In this document: positions 43,255 through 52,051 of the stretch, in pieces | How the letters are laid out: the number at the start of each line of letters is the position of its first letter | Position numbering within the stretch: the stretch's first letter is position 1 | From: Candidatus Gastranaerophilales bacterium | GTDB lineage: Bacteria > Cyanobacteriota > Vampirovibrionia > Gastranaerophilales > Gastranaerophilaceae | Assembly: GCA_944323875.1 (NCBI GenBank) | Contig: CALUUH010000003.1 | Span: 62,001-126,000, forward strand | DNA length: 64,000 nt | Direction of reading: 5' to 3' | Translations under genes and position numbers: made by a program | Notes under the pieces: generated by a model | The model's database searches: none | What the model saw: only the letters and a program-made list of their open reading frames with translations | What the model was told of the DNA's origin: nothing

Positions 43255-44266
43255 TCACTGCTGTTTTTGCAGGCGTAATTACATAAATTCCCGTTTTATC
43301 AACAATATAGTTAAAGCTGTGTAAAAGTTTTGATTTAGCAATTTTTTCATTGCAATGCTCATAAGTCATTATCATATTTATGAGCTTTAACATTGCAGCC
43401 TGAGCATTCGGGGCACTTAGCGCAACGATTTTACCTGACAATTCGGCCGTTGCGGACAAAAATTCCGCAACCTTACTTTCCTCTAAATTTGCAAGCAAAT
43501 AATCTGTTTCCAGACTTAATACAGGTTTTAAAAGGGTTGAAAAATCGCTGCTGTCTAATTCGGCCGTTATAAAATCAGTTATATTAGGCGCGCTCACCAG
43601 CGGCAAATCCTGCAAAACAGCCATCGTCTGTCCGCCAAGAATATGACACGCGATTGTATTTAGCAAGGCCGCATTCTCATCATTCACAACAACAATATTT
43701 TTCTTTGCCGGTAAAGCTTTTTGAATAAATGCCAACTGCTCTTTTGTATACAGATTTTTCGCAATTAATTCAGCAGGAGAATAATGAGGAATTTTTTCTA
43801 TAGTCAGGCACTCTGTCGCTGAAACCGGCGGTCTGACTCCGGAAATTATTAAATTATTTTCTACATATCTAAATACCGGTTTTGTATAGGAAGAAAGCGG
43901 CGCTAAGAGATTAATACATTCTGACAATTTGCCGTCACGGTAGATTTTTGCAGTCTTGCCGAGAACAACAATCTTGGACACTGCTGTATCGTTGATATAT
44001 TGCATCAGATCATCACCCGCATATTCTGAAACTTCCTTTGCCGGCTGCATTACCGTATTGGCTGTCAAATCGACTTGTTCAGAAGCAGGCATTTCTGCTT
44101 TTACATTTGTAGCCGCAGCCACAGGCAATGTGTCTTTGATATCCAAATCAAGATATGGTATAGAAACTGTTTTTTCCATATCTACAGGCACAAATTCATA
44201 CCCGCTTTTTTCTATAATTTCTGCAACCTCCGGCTGTGTCTTTTTAAATCTGTCGCTTAATCCCAT
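43229..44266 (-). CDS. Degenerate CpaF/TadA-like secretion ATPase homolog
   Basis: 345 residues. After a 70-residue tail the order follows CpaF: DLMQYINDTAVSKIVVLGK (like the Tad domain DLMxxLADxxVxEIMVN), KIYRDGKLSE, ECLTIEKIPHYSPAELI, TKEQLAFIQKAL, then KNIVVVNDENAALLNTIA where CpaF has NILVSGGTGSGKTTLLNAL. The Walker A glycines and lysine are absent, so it should not hydrolyse ATP by the normal mechanism. It lies 11 bases downstream of a CpaE-like gene, supporting a Tad-type origin. The match is from motif layout by eye. Confidence 0.5.
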   Translation of the reverse strand: MGLSDRFKKTQPEVAEIIEKSGYEFVPVDMEKTVSIPYLDLDIKDTLPVAAATNVKAEMPASEQVDLTANTVMQPAKEVSEYAGDDLMQYINDTAVSKIVVLGKTAKIYRDGKLSECINLLAPLSSYTKPVFRYVENNLIISGVRPPVSATECLTIEKIPHYSPAELIAKNLYTKEQLAFIQKALPAKKNIVVVNDENAALLNTIACHILGGQTMAVLQDLPLVSAPNITDFITAELDSSDFSTLLKPVLSLETDYLLANLEESKVAEFLSATAELSGKIVALSAPNAQAAMLKLINMIMTYEHCNEKIAKSKLLHSFNYIVDKTGIYVITPAKTAVITLKEVPV

Positions 44267-44277
44267 TTATCCCTCTT

Positions 44278-45408
44278 TTATTTTAATCTGTATACAAAAT
44301 CCGAAACCCTGAGCGCAAGCTGTTTGTATGCTTTTGCCACGTTAGAATCTTTGTTGATGTCAGACACAGGCATCCCCTTATTAATTGCCGACATCATTGT
44401 AAAATAATTGTTCGGTACTTTTTCAAATATACTTTGTCCGAGTAATTTTTCTATATCTTCACTTGTTATTTCATCGTTTTCCATATAGCGGTTTACAACA
44501 ACCTGAATATTATCCTTGTTTTTTACCTGAGAAGCAAAAAGTTCAAGACAGCGCTGTGAATTTCTAAGCGCCGGAAGATTTGCAACTGTCACCAGCAGAG
44601 TTAAATCGGAGTTTTTAACAGCTGTCATAGTTTTGTCGTCAAATCCGGCCGAAGTATCGATTACAACATACGAAAACGCTGATTTTAACGCCTCAAAAAG
44701 CCCGAGTATCTGAGAAGAAGAAATATTGTCAGCCCCTTTGAAATACGGCGGGTCAGCCAGTATGTGCAAAGACGTGTTCTTGTATCGCTCCAGAGTATTC
44801 AGCAAAAAGTCCTTATTTAATTTATCAAGGTTGTTAACCATATAAGTCAGGTCAAAAGTCGGCTTCAAATCCCAGAACGTCGTAACATCTCCCAGTTGAA
44901 AATTCAAATCAACAAGCGCAACATCTTCTTTGGTGATTTTCGCAAGTTCAAGTGCAAGATTTGAGGCAATTGAGGTTTTGCCAATTCCGCCTTTATTAGA
45001 AAATACTGTGATAATACGACATTTTGATTTTTCTTTTTTGTTATGCAGCAATTCATTTTTTACTTTTTCAATAGCTGCATCAAATTCCGATCTCAGAAAA
45101 GGCAGCGAAAGCAATGCAGAAGCACCCGCGCGGAGAGTCTTTATCATTAAATCAACTGACGGAGTTTTTGTAAAAGCGATAATTCGTAAGTCTTTATATC
45201 TGTCAGTAAGAGAAGATATAAAATGAAAATCTTCTTCCATATAATCAAGATTTACGAAAAGAAGCGCCTTTGATAATTCGTTAAGCGCGTCATAAATCTT
45301 ATCAGAATCATCAGTTTGAGCCAGTAGTTTAAACTCTTCCTGCTGTTCCAGATAATTGGTTAAAACCTTTTCCTCAGAGTCAGACAAAATAATTGTTGAA
45401 ATCACCAT
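44278..45408 (-). CDS. CpaE/TadZ-like MinD-family ATPase
   Basis: 376 residues. An N-terminal receiver-like domain (VISTIILSDSEEKVLTNYLE, LRIIAFTKTPSVDLMIKTLR) lacking a clear phospho-Asp set, then a deviant Walker A TVFSNKGGIGKTSIASNLA (about residues 135-153), DVALVDLNFQLGDVTTFW and Walker B YVVIDTSAGFDDKT. This is the arrangement of CpaE/TadZ, which positions the Tad pilus assembly machine. With the downstream CpaF-like gene it forms a two-gene unit; no other tad genes are in the window. Confidence 0.75.
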   Translation of the reverse strand: MVISTIILSDSEEKVLTNYLEQQEEFKLLAQTDDSDKIYDALNELSKALLFVNLDYMEEDFHFISSLTDRYKDLRIIAFTKTPSVDLMIKTLRAGASALLSLPFLRSEFDAAIEKVKNELLHNKKEKSKCRIITVFSNKGGIGKTSIASNLALELAKITKEDVALVDLNFQLGDVTTFWDLKPTFDLTYMVNNLDKLNKDFLLNTLERYKNTSLHILADPPYFKGADNISSSQILGLFEALKSAFSYVVIDTSAGFDDKTMTAVKNSDLTLLVTVANLPALRNSQRCLELFASQVKNKDNIQVVVNRYMENDEITSEDIEKLLGQSIFEKVPNNYFTMMSAINKGMPVSDINKDSNVAKAYKQLALRVSDFVYRLK

Positions 45409-45598
45409 ACCACCTTTTATAAGAAACCCTGTGCAAATGCGATTTTGTTACCTGCTGGTCTCGCAGGTGGGTGAACGCCTCGGAAAATCCGTTTCCCGCT
45501 GGCGATTTTACAATCGGCGGGTATACTTCAATGCCGTTAGAGTCAATTCTCCCTTTTATAAAAAATGTAGGAACAAAATTAACATCCGCACAGAGCAA
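45380..45598 (-). other. GC-richer insert with short open frame
   Basis: The 45421-45600 stretch is richer in GC than its surroundings and holds small inverted pieces (CCTGCTGGTCTCGCAGG, CCGCTGGCGATT). A 72-codon minus-strand frame with a TTG start runs through it into the cpaE-like gene (FVPTFFIKGRIDSNG, AFTHLRDQQVTKSHL) with no ribosome-binding site. Probably repeat-derived or a gene relic. Confidence 0.35.
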
Positions 45599-45640
45599 TA
45601 ATATTATAACATATTTTTTGTCAAATTACAAGTTAGCTGC

Positions 45641-46120
45641 CTATCTTAAATTACTGATATTAGACTGTGCAAGGGCAGTCTCACAAGCATCACGGCTTAT
45701 GACACCATTATTTGCAAGCCCTTCACAAGCTTTATCAAAAGCCCTGTTAACATGATGTTCAACTAGAGCACAAATATCATCATAAGGCAGTTTTTTCAAT
45801 AAAGCCTGCATTGCAATTTCGTAGATAGTAAATCCGACCTTTTGCAAAATACTTTCGTGATATCTTTCAGGAATGTCAGAACGCAAAAGATCAATATACT
45901 TATGAAAAGTCCACTCGGAAAGTATTTGCGTCATAACCATGGCATCCATAGGTGATTTTACATTTTTGTCTTTTGCAAGAGCTTCACCCGTAATCAAAGA
46001 AAACTTATACACTGTATCAAGAAAAACAGTCTTGTGATTTTCTTCGATATCAACGGGCAGATTTTTTTCTGCTTCTGAGCGAAATTCACGTGCAAGTTTT
46101 TTGTAATCAAAATTTTTCAT
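45641..46120 (-). CDS. Hypothetical helical protein
   Basis: 159 residues, no signal peptide. Predominantly helical (KLAREFRSEAEKNL, DAMVMTQILSEWTFHKYIDL, ILQKVGFTIYEIAMQALLKK) with a C-terminal helix pair. Not recognised. AGGG before the ATG. It sits between the CpaE-like gene and the large membrane protein, on the same strand. Confidence 0.6.
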   Translation of the reverse strand: MKNFDYKKLAREFRSEAEKNLPVDIEENHKTVFLDTVYKFSLITGEALAKDKNVKSPMDAMVMTQILSEWTFHKYIDLLRSDIPERYHESILQKVGFTIYEIAMQALLKKLPYDDICALVEHHVNRAFDKACEGLANNGVISRDACETALAQSNISNLR

Positions 46121-46176
46121 GCTATAACCCTCTTAACAAAGGGATTATAACATATTTTTCGGGTTATGGCAAGAGA

Positions 46177-48294
46177 TTAACCGTGAGCAAGTACTTCACG
46201 CGCCATTCTTTCAGCAGCGTCAGCATTTGCAAGTGCGGCATCAACCTTACTTGTATCAACTGATTGGATGACCACGCCTGCAGGTGACGGAATATATGTT
46301 CTTACCGGTTCTTTCTGCTGTTCCTGCGCTGTTTGAGGGGCTTGGGAGACCGGCTGTTGAACTGGAGGTTGCTGTACTGCCGGCTGAGGCTGCTGAGGAG
46401 AGACAGCCGGCTGCTGCACCGGTTGAGGGGCTTGAGGGATTGGCTGCTGCATTTGCGGGTTCAGAGCCTGTTGTGTTTGTCTATCCAGATATTGATTTAT
46501 CAAATTTGTCGGACTTGTATGAACTATCGGTTGCTGAGCCTGCTGGCGCTGTTTTTCTGCTTCTAATTGCGCCAGAAGTTCTTCCATTTTCTTTTGTTCT
46601 TCGGCCTGCGGATCTTCTTCGTCATCCAAAACAGAGTGTTGAGGACGGCCGAATATTGCATGGGCAACCTTTGTTGCTGCAGTTGCCAGCGGAGGCATTA
46701 TCAATCCCATTACGAGTAATATTCTCATAGGATAACCGGCTGCATTTTTCATATAATACTTAGGATTTACAAAGAAGTCTTTCAATTTTCCCAGTATACC
46801 CGGTTTAATAGCTTTTTTATGGTAACCTCTTGTTGTTTCCAGACCGACAGTGGCTATCTCTGCAAGCCGTCCGAAAAATTTAGAAAATACATTCTTACGG
46901 CCGCCTCTGAGCATTCCTTTTATTCTTTCCAATTCATTTATATAATCACCTTTTTTCGTCAACTGTCCTGTTGCAACCTTATGGTTAAATTGTTTTAATT
47001 CAGCACGGTAATTAGCCAGATCTGATTTTGACATGCCTGCATACTGCAAACCGCCTAATTTATGCAAAATCTGAATACCAAAAGGCGCGCACAAGAAATA
47101 TGCAAAGTCGTTTGTAAATCTTTCCGTAAATGTCTTGAATTTATCACCTTTCGGCGCTTTAAATGTGTTAACCAGCATATCCCCGAAGATGACCGCCTGC
47201 ATTAATACAGCCAATTTACCGCCGGCAAACCTGTTTGTCGTACCTTCCATAAACAATCCGAATGCCTTTGCTAAACCGCGTCCGAGTTTTGAGGTATGTT
47301 TAGGATTTTTAGCGCCTAATGTAACAAGATATTTGTTATAGAGTTCTGTTATACCGACTTTACGTCCGAAGAAATGATTTTTTATAGCACCCAGCGGACC
47401 GCCACTTCTCATACGACTGATAAACATATTACCGTTGTTTTTAGACGCTTTTTCCAGAGCTTTCAGCACTTTATCAGAGTTGCCTAAGAAATCTTTAGAA
47501 ATAGCTTTATATTCAGCCGGCGTAAATCCAAGTTTTGATATTTTAGCATTTTTGATTAATATATCAACTCTGGCCGGACTCAATACTTTTCCGTTTTGAA
47601 TATATTTATTAATATCAGCCTGAGGAATACCGAGCAATTTCATTTCAGCTTCTTTTAATACAGCATAAGAATTTGCCCCCGGTGCTTTCATTGCCTTTTT
47701 AAGGTCTTTAATGAATTTTTTATCAGCGCCGTATTGTTCTAATTCAAACGGTGTTTTTGCAGGTTTTATAAACGAACTGAAAATCTGTTCCGTATCCATG
47801 GAAAGGAAGCCCAAAAGACCTTTATACTGGGATACAACCATTTTATTTGTCGGCTCTGACGGAGTATTTTTTATAGCACGCAGCATTGCGCTGTTTGCAA
47901 CAATTTTATCATTGATAAATTTTCCTGTAGATTTATAGGCCTTACCAACCCACTGACCGAAACTTGATTTAGCCAGTTTGCTGCCCTTGACCTTATCAGT
48001 AAGCCAATCACCGAACTTGCCTATTTTTCCGAACGGAGTTTTTTCATAATCGGTATTACATCTCTTATTAAACACATCCATCCCGCGGGAAAGGCCGTAC
48101 CATGTTGCAAGAGTTGCCGCAGGCAAAAGAGCGCTGTTTTCTTCACTCTGTTTTACGCGGTTTGACAAATAGCTGTTATCGACACTCTTTTTTATAGCCT
48201 CGCCGCCGGGACCGGACATTGGCACGCCGTTTGTATTTACGGTCTGCATGCCATAAGGTATCTGTTTATTTGCCTGTAAATCGTTTTCGAGCAT
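46177..48294 (-). CDS. Large lineage-specific membrane protein with Pro/Gln-rich tail
   Basis: 705 residues from the ATG at 48294 (AGG at 8 nt; the frame is open to 48333). Long basic helical body with hydrophobic segments near 345-365 (AVLMQAVIFGDMLVNTF), 380-400 and 535-555 (RILLVMGLIMPPLATAATKV). The C-terminal 150 residues are low complexity: a Glu/Gln coil (QKKMEELLAQLEAEKQRQQ) followed by repeated QPxxQQP units, then a conserved-looking end (TSKVDAALANADAAERMARE). No known family. It is divergent from a 55-aa gene across a region with a GTAAAGAAATGTAAC site. Confidence 0.6.
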   Translation of the reverse strand: MLENDLQANKQIPYGMQTVNTNGVPMSGPGGEAIKKSVDNSYLSNRVKQSEENSALLPAATLATWYGLSRGMDVFNKRCNTDYEKTPFGKIGKFGDWLTDKVKGSKLAKSSFGQWVGKAYKSTGKFINDKIVANSAMLRAIKNTPSEPTNKMVVSQYKGLLGFLSMDTEQIFSSFIKPAKTPFELEQYGADKKFIKDLKKAMKAPGANSYAVLKEAEMKLLGIPQADINKYIQNGKVLSPARVDILIKNAKISKLGFTPAEYKAISKDFLGNSDKVLKALEKASKNNGNMFISRMRSGGPLGAIKNHFFGRKVGITELYNKYLVTLGAKNPKHTSKLGRGLAKAFGLFMEGTTNRFAGGKLAVLMQAVIFGDMLVNTFKAPKGDKFKTFTERFTNDFAYFLCAPFGIQILHKLGGLQYAGMSKSDLANYRAELKQFNHKVATGQLTKKGDYINELERIKGMLRGGRKNVFSKFFGRLAEIATVGLETTRGYHKKAIKPGILGKLKDFFVNPKYYMKNAAGYPMRILLVMGLIMPPLATAATKVAHAIFGRPQHSVLDDEEDPQAEEQKKMEELLAQLEAEKQRQQAQQPIVHTSPTNLINQYLDRQTQQALNPQMQQPIPQAPQPVQQPAVSPQQPQPAVQQPPVQQPVSQAPQTAQEQQKEPVRTYIPSPAGVVIQSVDTSKVDAALANADAAERMAREVLAHG

Positions 48295-48375
48295 AATACG
48301 CCTATTTTCCCCTATATTTATTATAAAACACATTTTCTAAAAAAATTGCCCTATATCCGGATAAAAAAGAATATT

Positions 48376-48437
48376 GTAAAGAAATGTAACAAGTAAAGTG
48401 ATTTGTGAAATCCGGGGGCGAGTATATACTTTATATA
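48376..48437 (+). promoter_or_regulatory. Promoter region with GTAAAGAAATGTAAC site and ACTTTATATA element
   Basis: GTAAAGAAATGTAAC (48376-48390), then 38 bases on the element ACTTTATATA (48428-48437). A -35-like TTGTGA (48403-48408) is 16 bases before TATACT (48425-48430). The ATG of the 55-aa gene follows at 48472. The same layout, mirrored, is at 29185-29246. Divergent TATAAT at 48325-48320 could drive the large membrane protein. Confidence 0.45.
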
Positions 48438-48471
48438 TACATAAGAACAAAATAAGAGAAGAGAGGTCAAT

Positions 48472-48639
48472 ATGGCAGTCAAGAATTTGAAAGCAATAGA
48501 TGACAAATTAAAAGACATGTATAGTAATCAAATAACGACGGCGGTGCAATCGCAGCCATACGAGGACAAATCCGAGATACTATTTGCGCAGATGAACTTT
48601 ATAGCAATGGCCAACAGGCAAGCGTTGCATCTGATATAA
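48472..48639 (+). CDS. Small hypothetical protein (55 aa)
   Basis: MAVKNLKAIDDKLKDMYSNQ start, amphipathic helix, ending FAQMNFIAMANRQALHLI. GAGAGG lies 5-6 nt before the ATG and a promoter is visible upstream. A terminator follows at 48690-48722. Not a known family. Promoter, ribosome-binding site and terminator together make it a likely real gene. Confidence 0.6.
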   Translation: MAVKNLKAIDDKLKDMYSNQITTAVQSQPYEDKSEILFAQMNFIAMANRQALHLI

Positions 48640-48689
48640 AAGATATTTTTTTCATAAACTCCAATTAATTTTTCCCCTACAAATTTTGT

Positions 48690-48722
48690 ACCTGATTTCT
48701 TTACTGAAATCAGGTTTTTCTT
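48690..48722 (+). terminator. Intrinsic terminator
   Basis: ACCTGATTTC-TTTACT-GAAATCAGGT followed by TTTTCTT, downstream of the 55-aa gene. Confidence 0.85.
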
Positions 48723-48905
48723 GTACACGAAGTGTACTTCTATATCTTTACTAATGTCCTAACAATCGTCTTATAACAAGATTTAAAATGCGCACAAAAT
48801 ATAATAATCGACTTTTAAAAATCCCGTATAATGTACGAGCAGAGGCACGAGCGCGAAAGCGCGAGAGACGAGCAACAAACAACGGAAATGTTTAAGAGAC
48901 ATAAT
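48723..48905. repeat. Gap with GNRA hairpin repeat
   Basis: Contains GAGCAGAGGCACGAGCGCGAAAGCGCGAGAGAC (written here in parts: GAGCAGAGGCACGAG, then GCGC-GAAA-GCGC, then GAGAGACGAGCA) at 48838-48876. A related stretch, GAGCAGAGGCACGAACGGCA, is at 57996-58030. Nothing else seen. Confidence 0.45.
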
Positions 48906-49190
48906 TTACAAAGCAATAACTTCAACATTATCAAGGTTGATACGCTGACGTGCATTCCATAAATCATATTGTGTTTGCAAGTCCAACCAGTATTGAGCAG
49001 GTACTTTAAAAGCTTTTTCAAGTTTTAGTGCCATATCCGCGCTAATACCACTCCTTCCATTGATCAGTTCAGAGGCCGCATTTCTGGATACCCCAATTTT
49101 TAAGGCAAATGCAGTCACTGTCAAGTCATAGTCTTTTAGATAAATTTCTTTTAAAATTTTTCCCGGATGAGCCGGATTGTACATATCCAT
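48906..49190 (-). CDS. higA: HigA-type antitoxin
   Basis: 94 residues. HTH of the HigA/VapI type: PGKILKEIYLKDYDLTVTAF, ALKIGVSRNAASELINGRSG, ISADMALKLEKAFKVPAQYW, LDLQTQYDLWNA. It binds and neutralises HigB and represses the operon. Located 18 bases after the toxin gene, the toxin-first order typical of higBA. Confidence 0.92.
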   Translation of the reverse strand: MDMYNPAHPGKILKEIYLKDYDLTVTAFALKIGVSRNAASELINGRSGISADMALKLEKAFKVPAQYWLDLQTQYDLWNARQRINLDNVEVIAL

Positions 49191-49208
49191 AATTAGAGTC
49201 CTTTCTTG

Positions 49209-49493
49209 TTAATGATAGTCTTGATAATCCACGATATACACATCTGCGGTATTTTCGTCAAACACAAAGGTTATTCTCCAATTTGCCTGTACTGTTACAG
49301 CCCATTGACCTTTCATATCTCCTTTTAATCTATGCAGAGCATACGAAGGAGCTTTTAGCGGCTCAAGGTTTTTCATGACGTTTAGAGTAGATAAAATGAT
49401 TTGCAACTTGTCTTTGTGATTAGCTTGAATTCCCTTTAAGGAACCTGACTTAAAAAATTTTTCAAGTCCTTTGTGCTTGAATGACTTTATCAT
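49209..49493 (-). CDS. higB: HigB-type mRNA interferase toxin
   Basis: 94 residues from MIKSFKHKGLEKFFKSGSLK. RelE/HigB fold: GIQANHKDKLQIILSTLNVM, LHRLKGDMKGQWAVTVQANW, RITFVFDENTADVYIVDYQDYH. Ribosome-dependent mRNA cleavage is the family activity. I chose the ATG at 49493, where the family begins; the open frame reaches 49529 but that part lies inside the promoter. No Shine-Dalgarno is present and the -10 box ends seven bases before the ATG, so translation may be leaderless. Confidence 0.9.
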   Translation of the reverse strand: MIKSFKHKGLEKFFKSGSLKGIQANHKDKLQIILSTLNVMKNLEPLKAPSYALHRLKGDMKGQWAVTVQANWRITFVFDENTADVYIVDYQDYH

Positions 49494-49500
49494 ATTATAT

Positions 49501-49529
49501 ATTATAACCTGTAACCTGACACTTGTCAA
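49501..49529 (-). promoter_or_regulatory. Consensus sigma-70 promoter and operator of higBA
   Basis: On the minus strand TTGACA (49529-49524), exactly 17 bases, TATAAT (49506-49501). Direct repeats CAGGTTA-CAGGTTA in the spacer and an ATTATATATTAT palindrome overlapping the -10 are plausible HigA operators. Confidence 0.8.
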
Positions 49530-49554
49530 GATGTGTTTTTGAAATCGTTACATT

Positions 49555-50922
49555 TTATAACTTTTGCATTATAAGGGCATATATGTCGTTAAAGACAACT
49601 ATTATCATCAGAGCTATCAGGAATAAAAATCCCGCCGTACCTATTTTATTAACTGTTTCTTCATCAAGCGGGCGGCCGCGAAGTTTTTCTATTATCAAAA
49701 ACAGTACATGCCCGCCATCAAGCGCCGGTATCGGCAAGAAATTTACAATAGCTAAATCCAATGAGATTACAGCAGTCAGCAAAAGACCCGAAAAAATACC
49801 GTTATGCTGAATAATATCTCCGCCGACTTTAGTTATTGCAACAATACCGTGCAAGTCTTTGAGCGGAATTTTGCCGGAAAATATCTGCCACAAACCGTAT
49901 AAAAGCAAATATGTTTGTTCATATAAGTATTTGCCGCTTGCGATAATCGCTGACTTCGGAGATTTTGTCGGAATAACTATTTCTCTGGCTTCCAGTTCAA
50001 CTCCGATTACACCGTCTTTGTTCGGATATATCGGCTTTAAGTCAATAGTTTTATTATCACGGAGCACTGTCAGGCGCACAGGTCTGTAATTGTCAGAATA
50101 TGCATAAGCCACATCCTCAAGCGTAATTGTACCGTCAGAAGTGTAAACTTTTTTACCAATCAATTCCTCACGCAGTGCTGACTGTTTATCAGAAATTGAA
50201 ACCTGACTATCTTTATATTTTTCCATACCGATAAGCATTTTGTCCGTAAGCGAAATTTCTTTTTCGTATTTTAGTTCAGGCAGCCGGATTGTAACTCCTG
50301 ACGGAATAAGTTCATTGCGATCCAGAGCAACATTTAATTTTTTTAGTGCTTCTACATTTTGTTCTACAAGTTCTGTGTCCACCTTGCCGTCAAACGCCTT
50401 ACTCTGTCTTGCAAACAAAGTGAGTGCCGCCGCGCTGTCAGCTTTTGAACCGTTTATAGAAACGATTTTATCACCTTTTTCCAGACCGGACTGCCAGACG
50501 GATTGTGTTTTATCCGCGACAATGTTTTTAACATAAATATCGTACTTGCCGGATGGCATGTGTCCCCATAAAAATGCTGTCAAAAGCACAAGAACAAATG
50601 CACAGACAACATTTGCAAAAACACCGGCCGATACAACAACAAAACGCTGATATATAGGTCTATTTAAAAATCTGTCCGGTGAATCCTCAGGAAGCGGATT
50701 TTCTTTGTCATCATCAGGAAAAGCAACATAACCGCCTAATAGAAAGGCATGGATAAGAATTGTTGTATCTCCGCACTTCTTTTCCCACAATGTCGGCCCT
50801 ATCGGAAGTCCGAAACCGAACTTATCAACCTTCATTCCGAACATTCTTGCCGCAAGATAGTGACCTGCTTCATGCACGAGGATTAAGATACTCAATAATA
50901 TCAGCATTATGATAATAGACAT
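49555..50922 (-). CDS. rseP: Site-2 intramembrane zinc protease RseP
   Basis: 455 residues. HEAGHYLAARMFGMKVDKFG with the HExxH-type active site at about residues 17-21, FLLGGYVAFPDDD, a PDZ region (LEKGDKIVSINGSKADSAAA), and the C-terminal NFLPIPALDGGHVLFLIIE with the third zinc ligand. Four membrane helices. RseP family enzymes cleave anti-sigma factors and remnant signal peptides. The PDZ domain is longer than usual, with an extra segment (RLPELKYEKEISLTDKM). Confidence 0.93.
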   Translation of the reverse strand: MSIIIMLILLSILILVHEAGHYLAARMFGMKVDKFGFGLPIGPTLWEKKCGDTTILIHAFLLGGYVAFPDDDKENPLPEDSPDRFLNRPIYQRFVVVSAGVFANVVCAFVLVLLTAFLWGHMPSGKYDIYVKNIVADKTQSVWQSGLEKGDKIVSINGSKADSAAALTLFARQSKAFDGKVDTELVEQNVEALKKLNVALDRNELIPSGVTIRLPELKYEKEISLTDKMLIGMEKYKDSQVSISDKQSALREELIGKKVYTSDGTITLEDVAYAYSDNYRPVRLTVLRDNKTIDLKPIYPNKDGVIGVELEAREIVIPTKSPKSAIIASGKYLYEQTYLLLYGLWQIFSGKIPLKDLHGIVAITKVGGDIIQHNGIFSGLLLTAVISLDLAIVNFLPIPALDGGHVLFLIIEKLRGRPLDEETVNKIGTAGFLFLIALMIIVVFNDIYALIMQKL

Positions 50923-50985
50923 AAACTCTCCCTAATCAACTGTGTTTATATAAATAGTATAACACAAAAAGAGAATTTGTATCTT

Positions 50986-51942
50986 TTATTTATTGTGGTT
51001 GCAAGAGCGTTTTTCTTCCCAGGAAAGCCCGTCACAGTGCAGGTAATCTAAATTTTCATTTTCAATTACCCATCCGGCACAACCAAAGCCATCTTGAAAT
51101 TCAGTATCATTTTTACAACGGTTTGCAAAACTATTTCCACCGGCAAATGTATCTTGGATTCCTATAGGTACGACCCCATTTTTGCCGACGAAAAATATAA
51201 AATAATCTTTTCCCCATACATTAGGTTTCTGTATTCCGTTAATATCATAGTAAACTGCAAAACAAATGTTTTGTGAGAGTTTGCCGGTACCATAATTAAT
51301 ACTACAGTCGGCTGAATAAGTATATATTGCGATGGTATCGCCGTTTGCTAAATATGCATAGGTATGAGAGTCTTGTTTATAAGCATCATCATCTGCATCA
51401 TTTGTTGGTGTAGTTTCGCCGGAAATAGAAGCATCCAGACGAGTATGCCCAAAGGCGCAGTTTTTATCCTTATTCGCCTGACACATTTTGTCAATTTGCA
51501 TATACTTAGAAAGTATTATCATTGCATTATTTGCGCCTTTTCCGCAAAGTGGATTTACATTCCCCTCTTCATCTTTATTGCACAAACTGTTGCCATCCCC
51601 ACCAAGGTCCCAGCGCTCCGGAGTCCCATAATCTATTACTGCAAGCTGCCATGCCTGTGACAACACTGAATATGCTTTTTTTAATTTGGATACAACAACT
51701 CTTTCCTGATACTTCGTTACTAAAGAAGGTATTGTCATTGCGGCGACTATTCCAATTATAGCGATGGTGATGAGGACTTCCGCGAGAGAGAAGGCGGCAG
51801 TTTTAGAAGTGATTAAGTAACTAAGTGATTGAGTGATTAAGTGGTTACAGGTTTTAGGCTCTGTAGCTTCGTGACGGGATACGTCATTTTTCGTCACCTT
51901 ACTCACTCCACTCACATAACTCACTTTAAAATTTTTTTTCAT
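50986..51942 (-). CDS. Prepilin-like protein with a 50-residue repeat-derived leader (copy 3)
   Basis: 318 residues from the ATG at 51942 (GGAGG six bases upstream; the frame is open to 51960). The leader contains VSYVSGVSKVTK (9-nt repeats translated) and NHLITQSLSYLITSK (8-nt repeats translated on the other strand); then TAA-FSLAEVLITIAIIGIVAAM, the class III signal with cleavage before F51. The globular part has many cysteines (CNKDEEGNVNPLCGKGA, CQANKDKNCAFG) and ends HCDGLSWEEKRSCNHNK. Unlike copies 1 and 2 it lacks the lectin-like end and the closing hairpin. Pseudopilin-like; function unknown. Confidence 0.8.
   Translation of the reverse strand: MKKNFKVSYVSGVSKVTKNDVSRHEATEPKTCNHLITQSLSYLITSKTAAFSLAEVLITIAIIGIVAAMTIPSLVTKYQERVVVSKLKKAYSVLSQAWQLAVIDYGTPERWDLGGDGNSLCNKDEEGNVNPLCGKGANNAMIILSKYMQIDKMCQANKDKNCAFGHTRLDASISGETTPTNDADDDAYKQDSHTYAYLANGDTIAIYTYSADCSINYGTGKLSQNICFAVYYDINGIQKPNVWGKDYFIFFVGKNGVVPIGIQDTFAGGNSFANRCKNDTEFQDGFGCAGWVIENENLDYLHCDGLSWEEKRSCNHNK
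51800..51925 (-). repeat. 8-9 nt repeat tracts inside the prepilin leader
   Basis: 51800-51850 has AGTGATTA, AGTAACTA, AGTGATTG, AGTGATTA, AGTGGTTA in 8-nt register, then ACAGG. 51893-51925 has 9-nt units that read GTGAGTTAT, GTGAGTGGA, GTGAGTAAG, GTGACGAAA on the minus strand (VSY-VSG-VSK-VTK). Both are within the coding frame. Confidence 0.75.
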
Positions 51943-52051
51943 ATCATACCTCCTAACCATTTGTATCTTATATGTAACTTAAATGTAATCTACAAATAAG
52001 TTTATCGTTAGTTTATAAATTTGTCAAGAGAATTTTTGCAAAGAGGAACTT

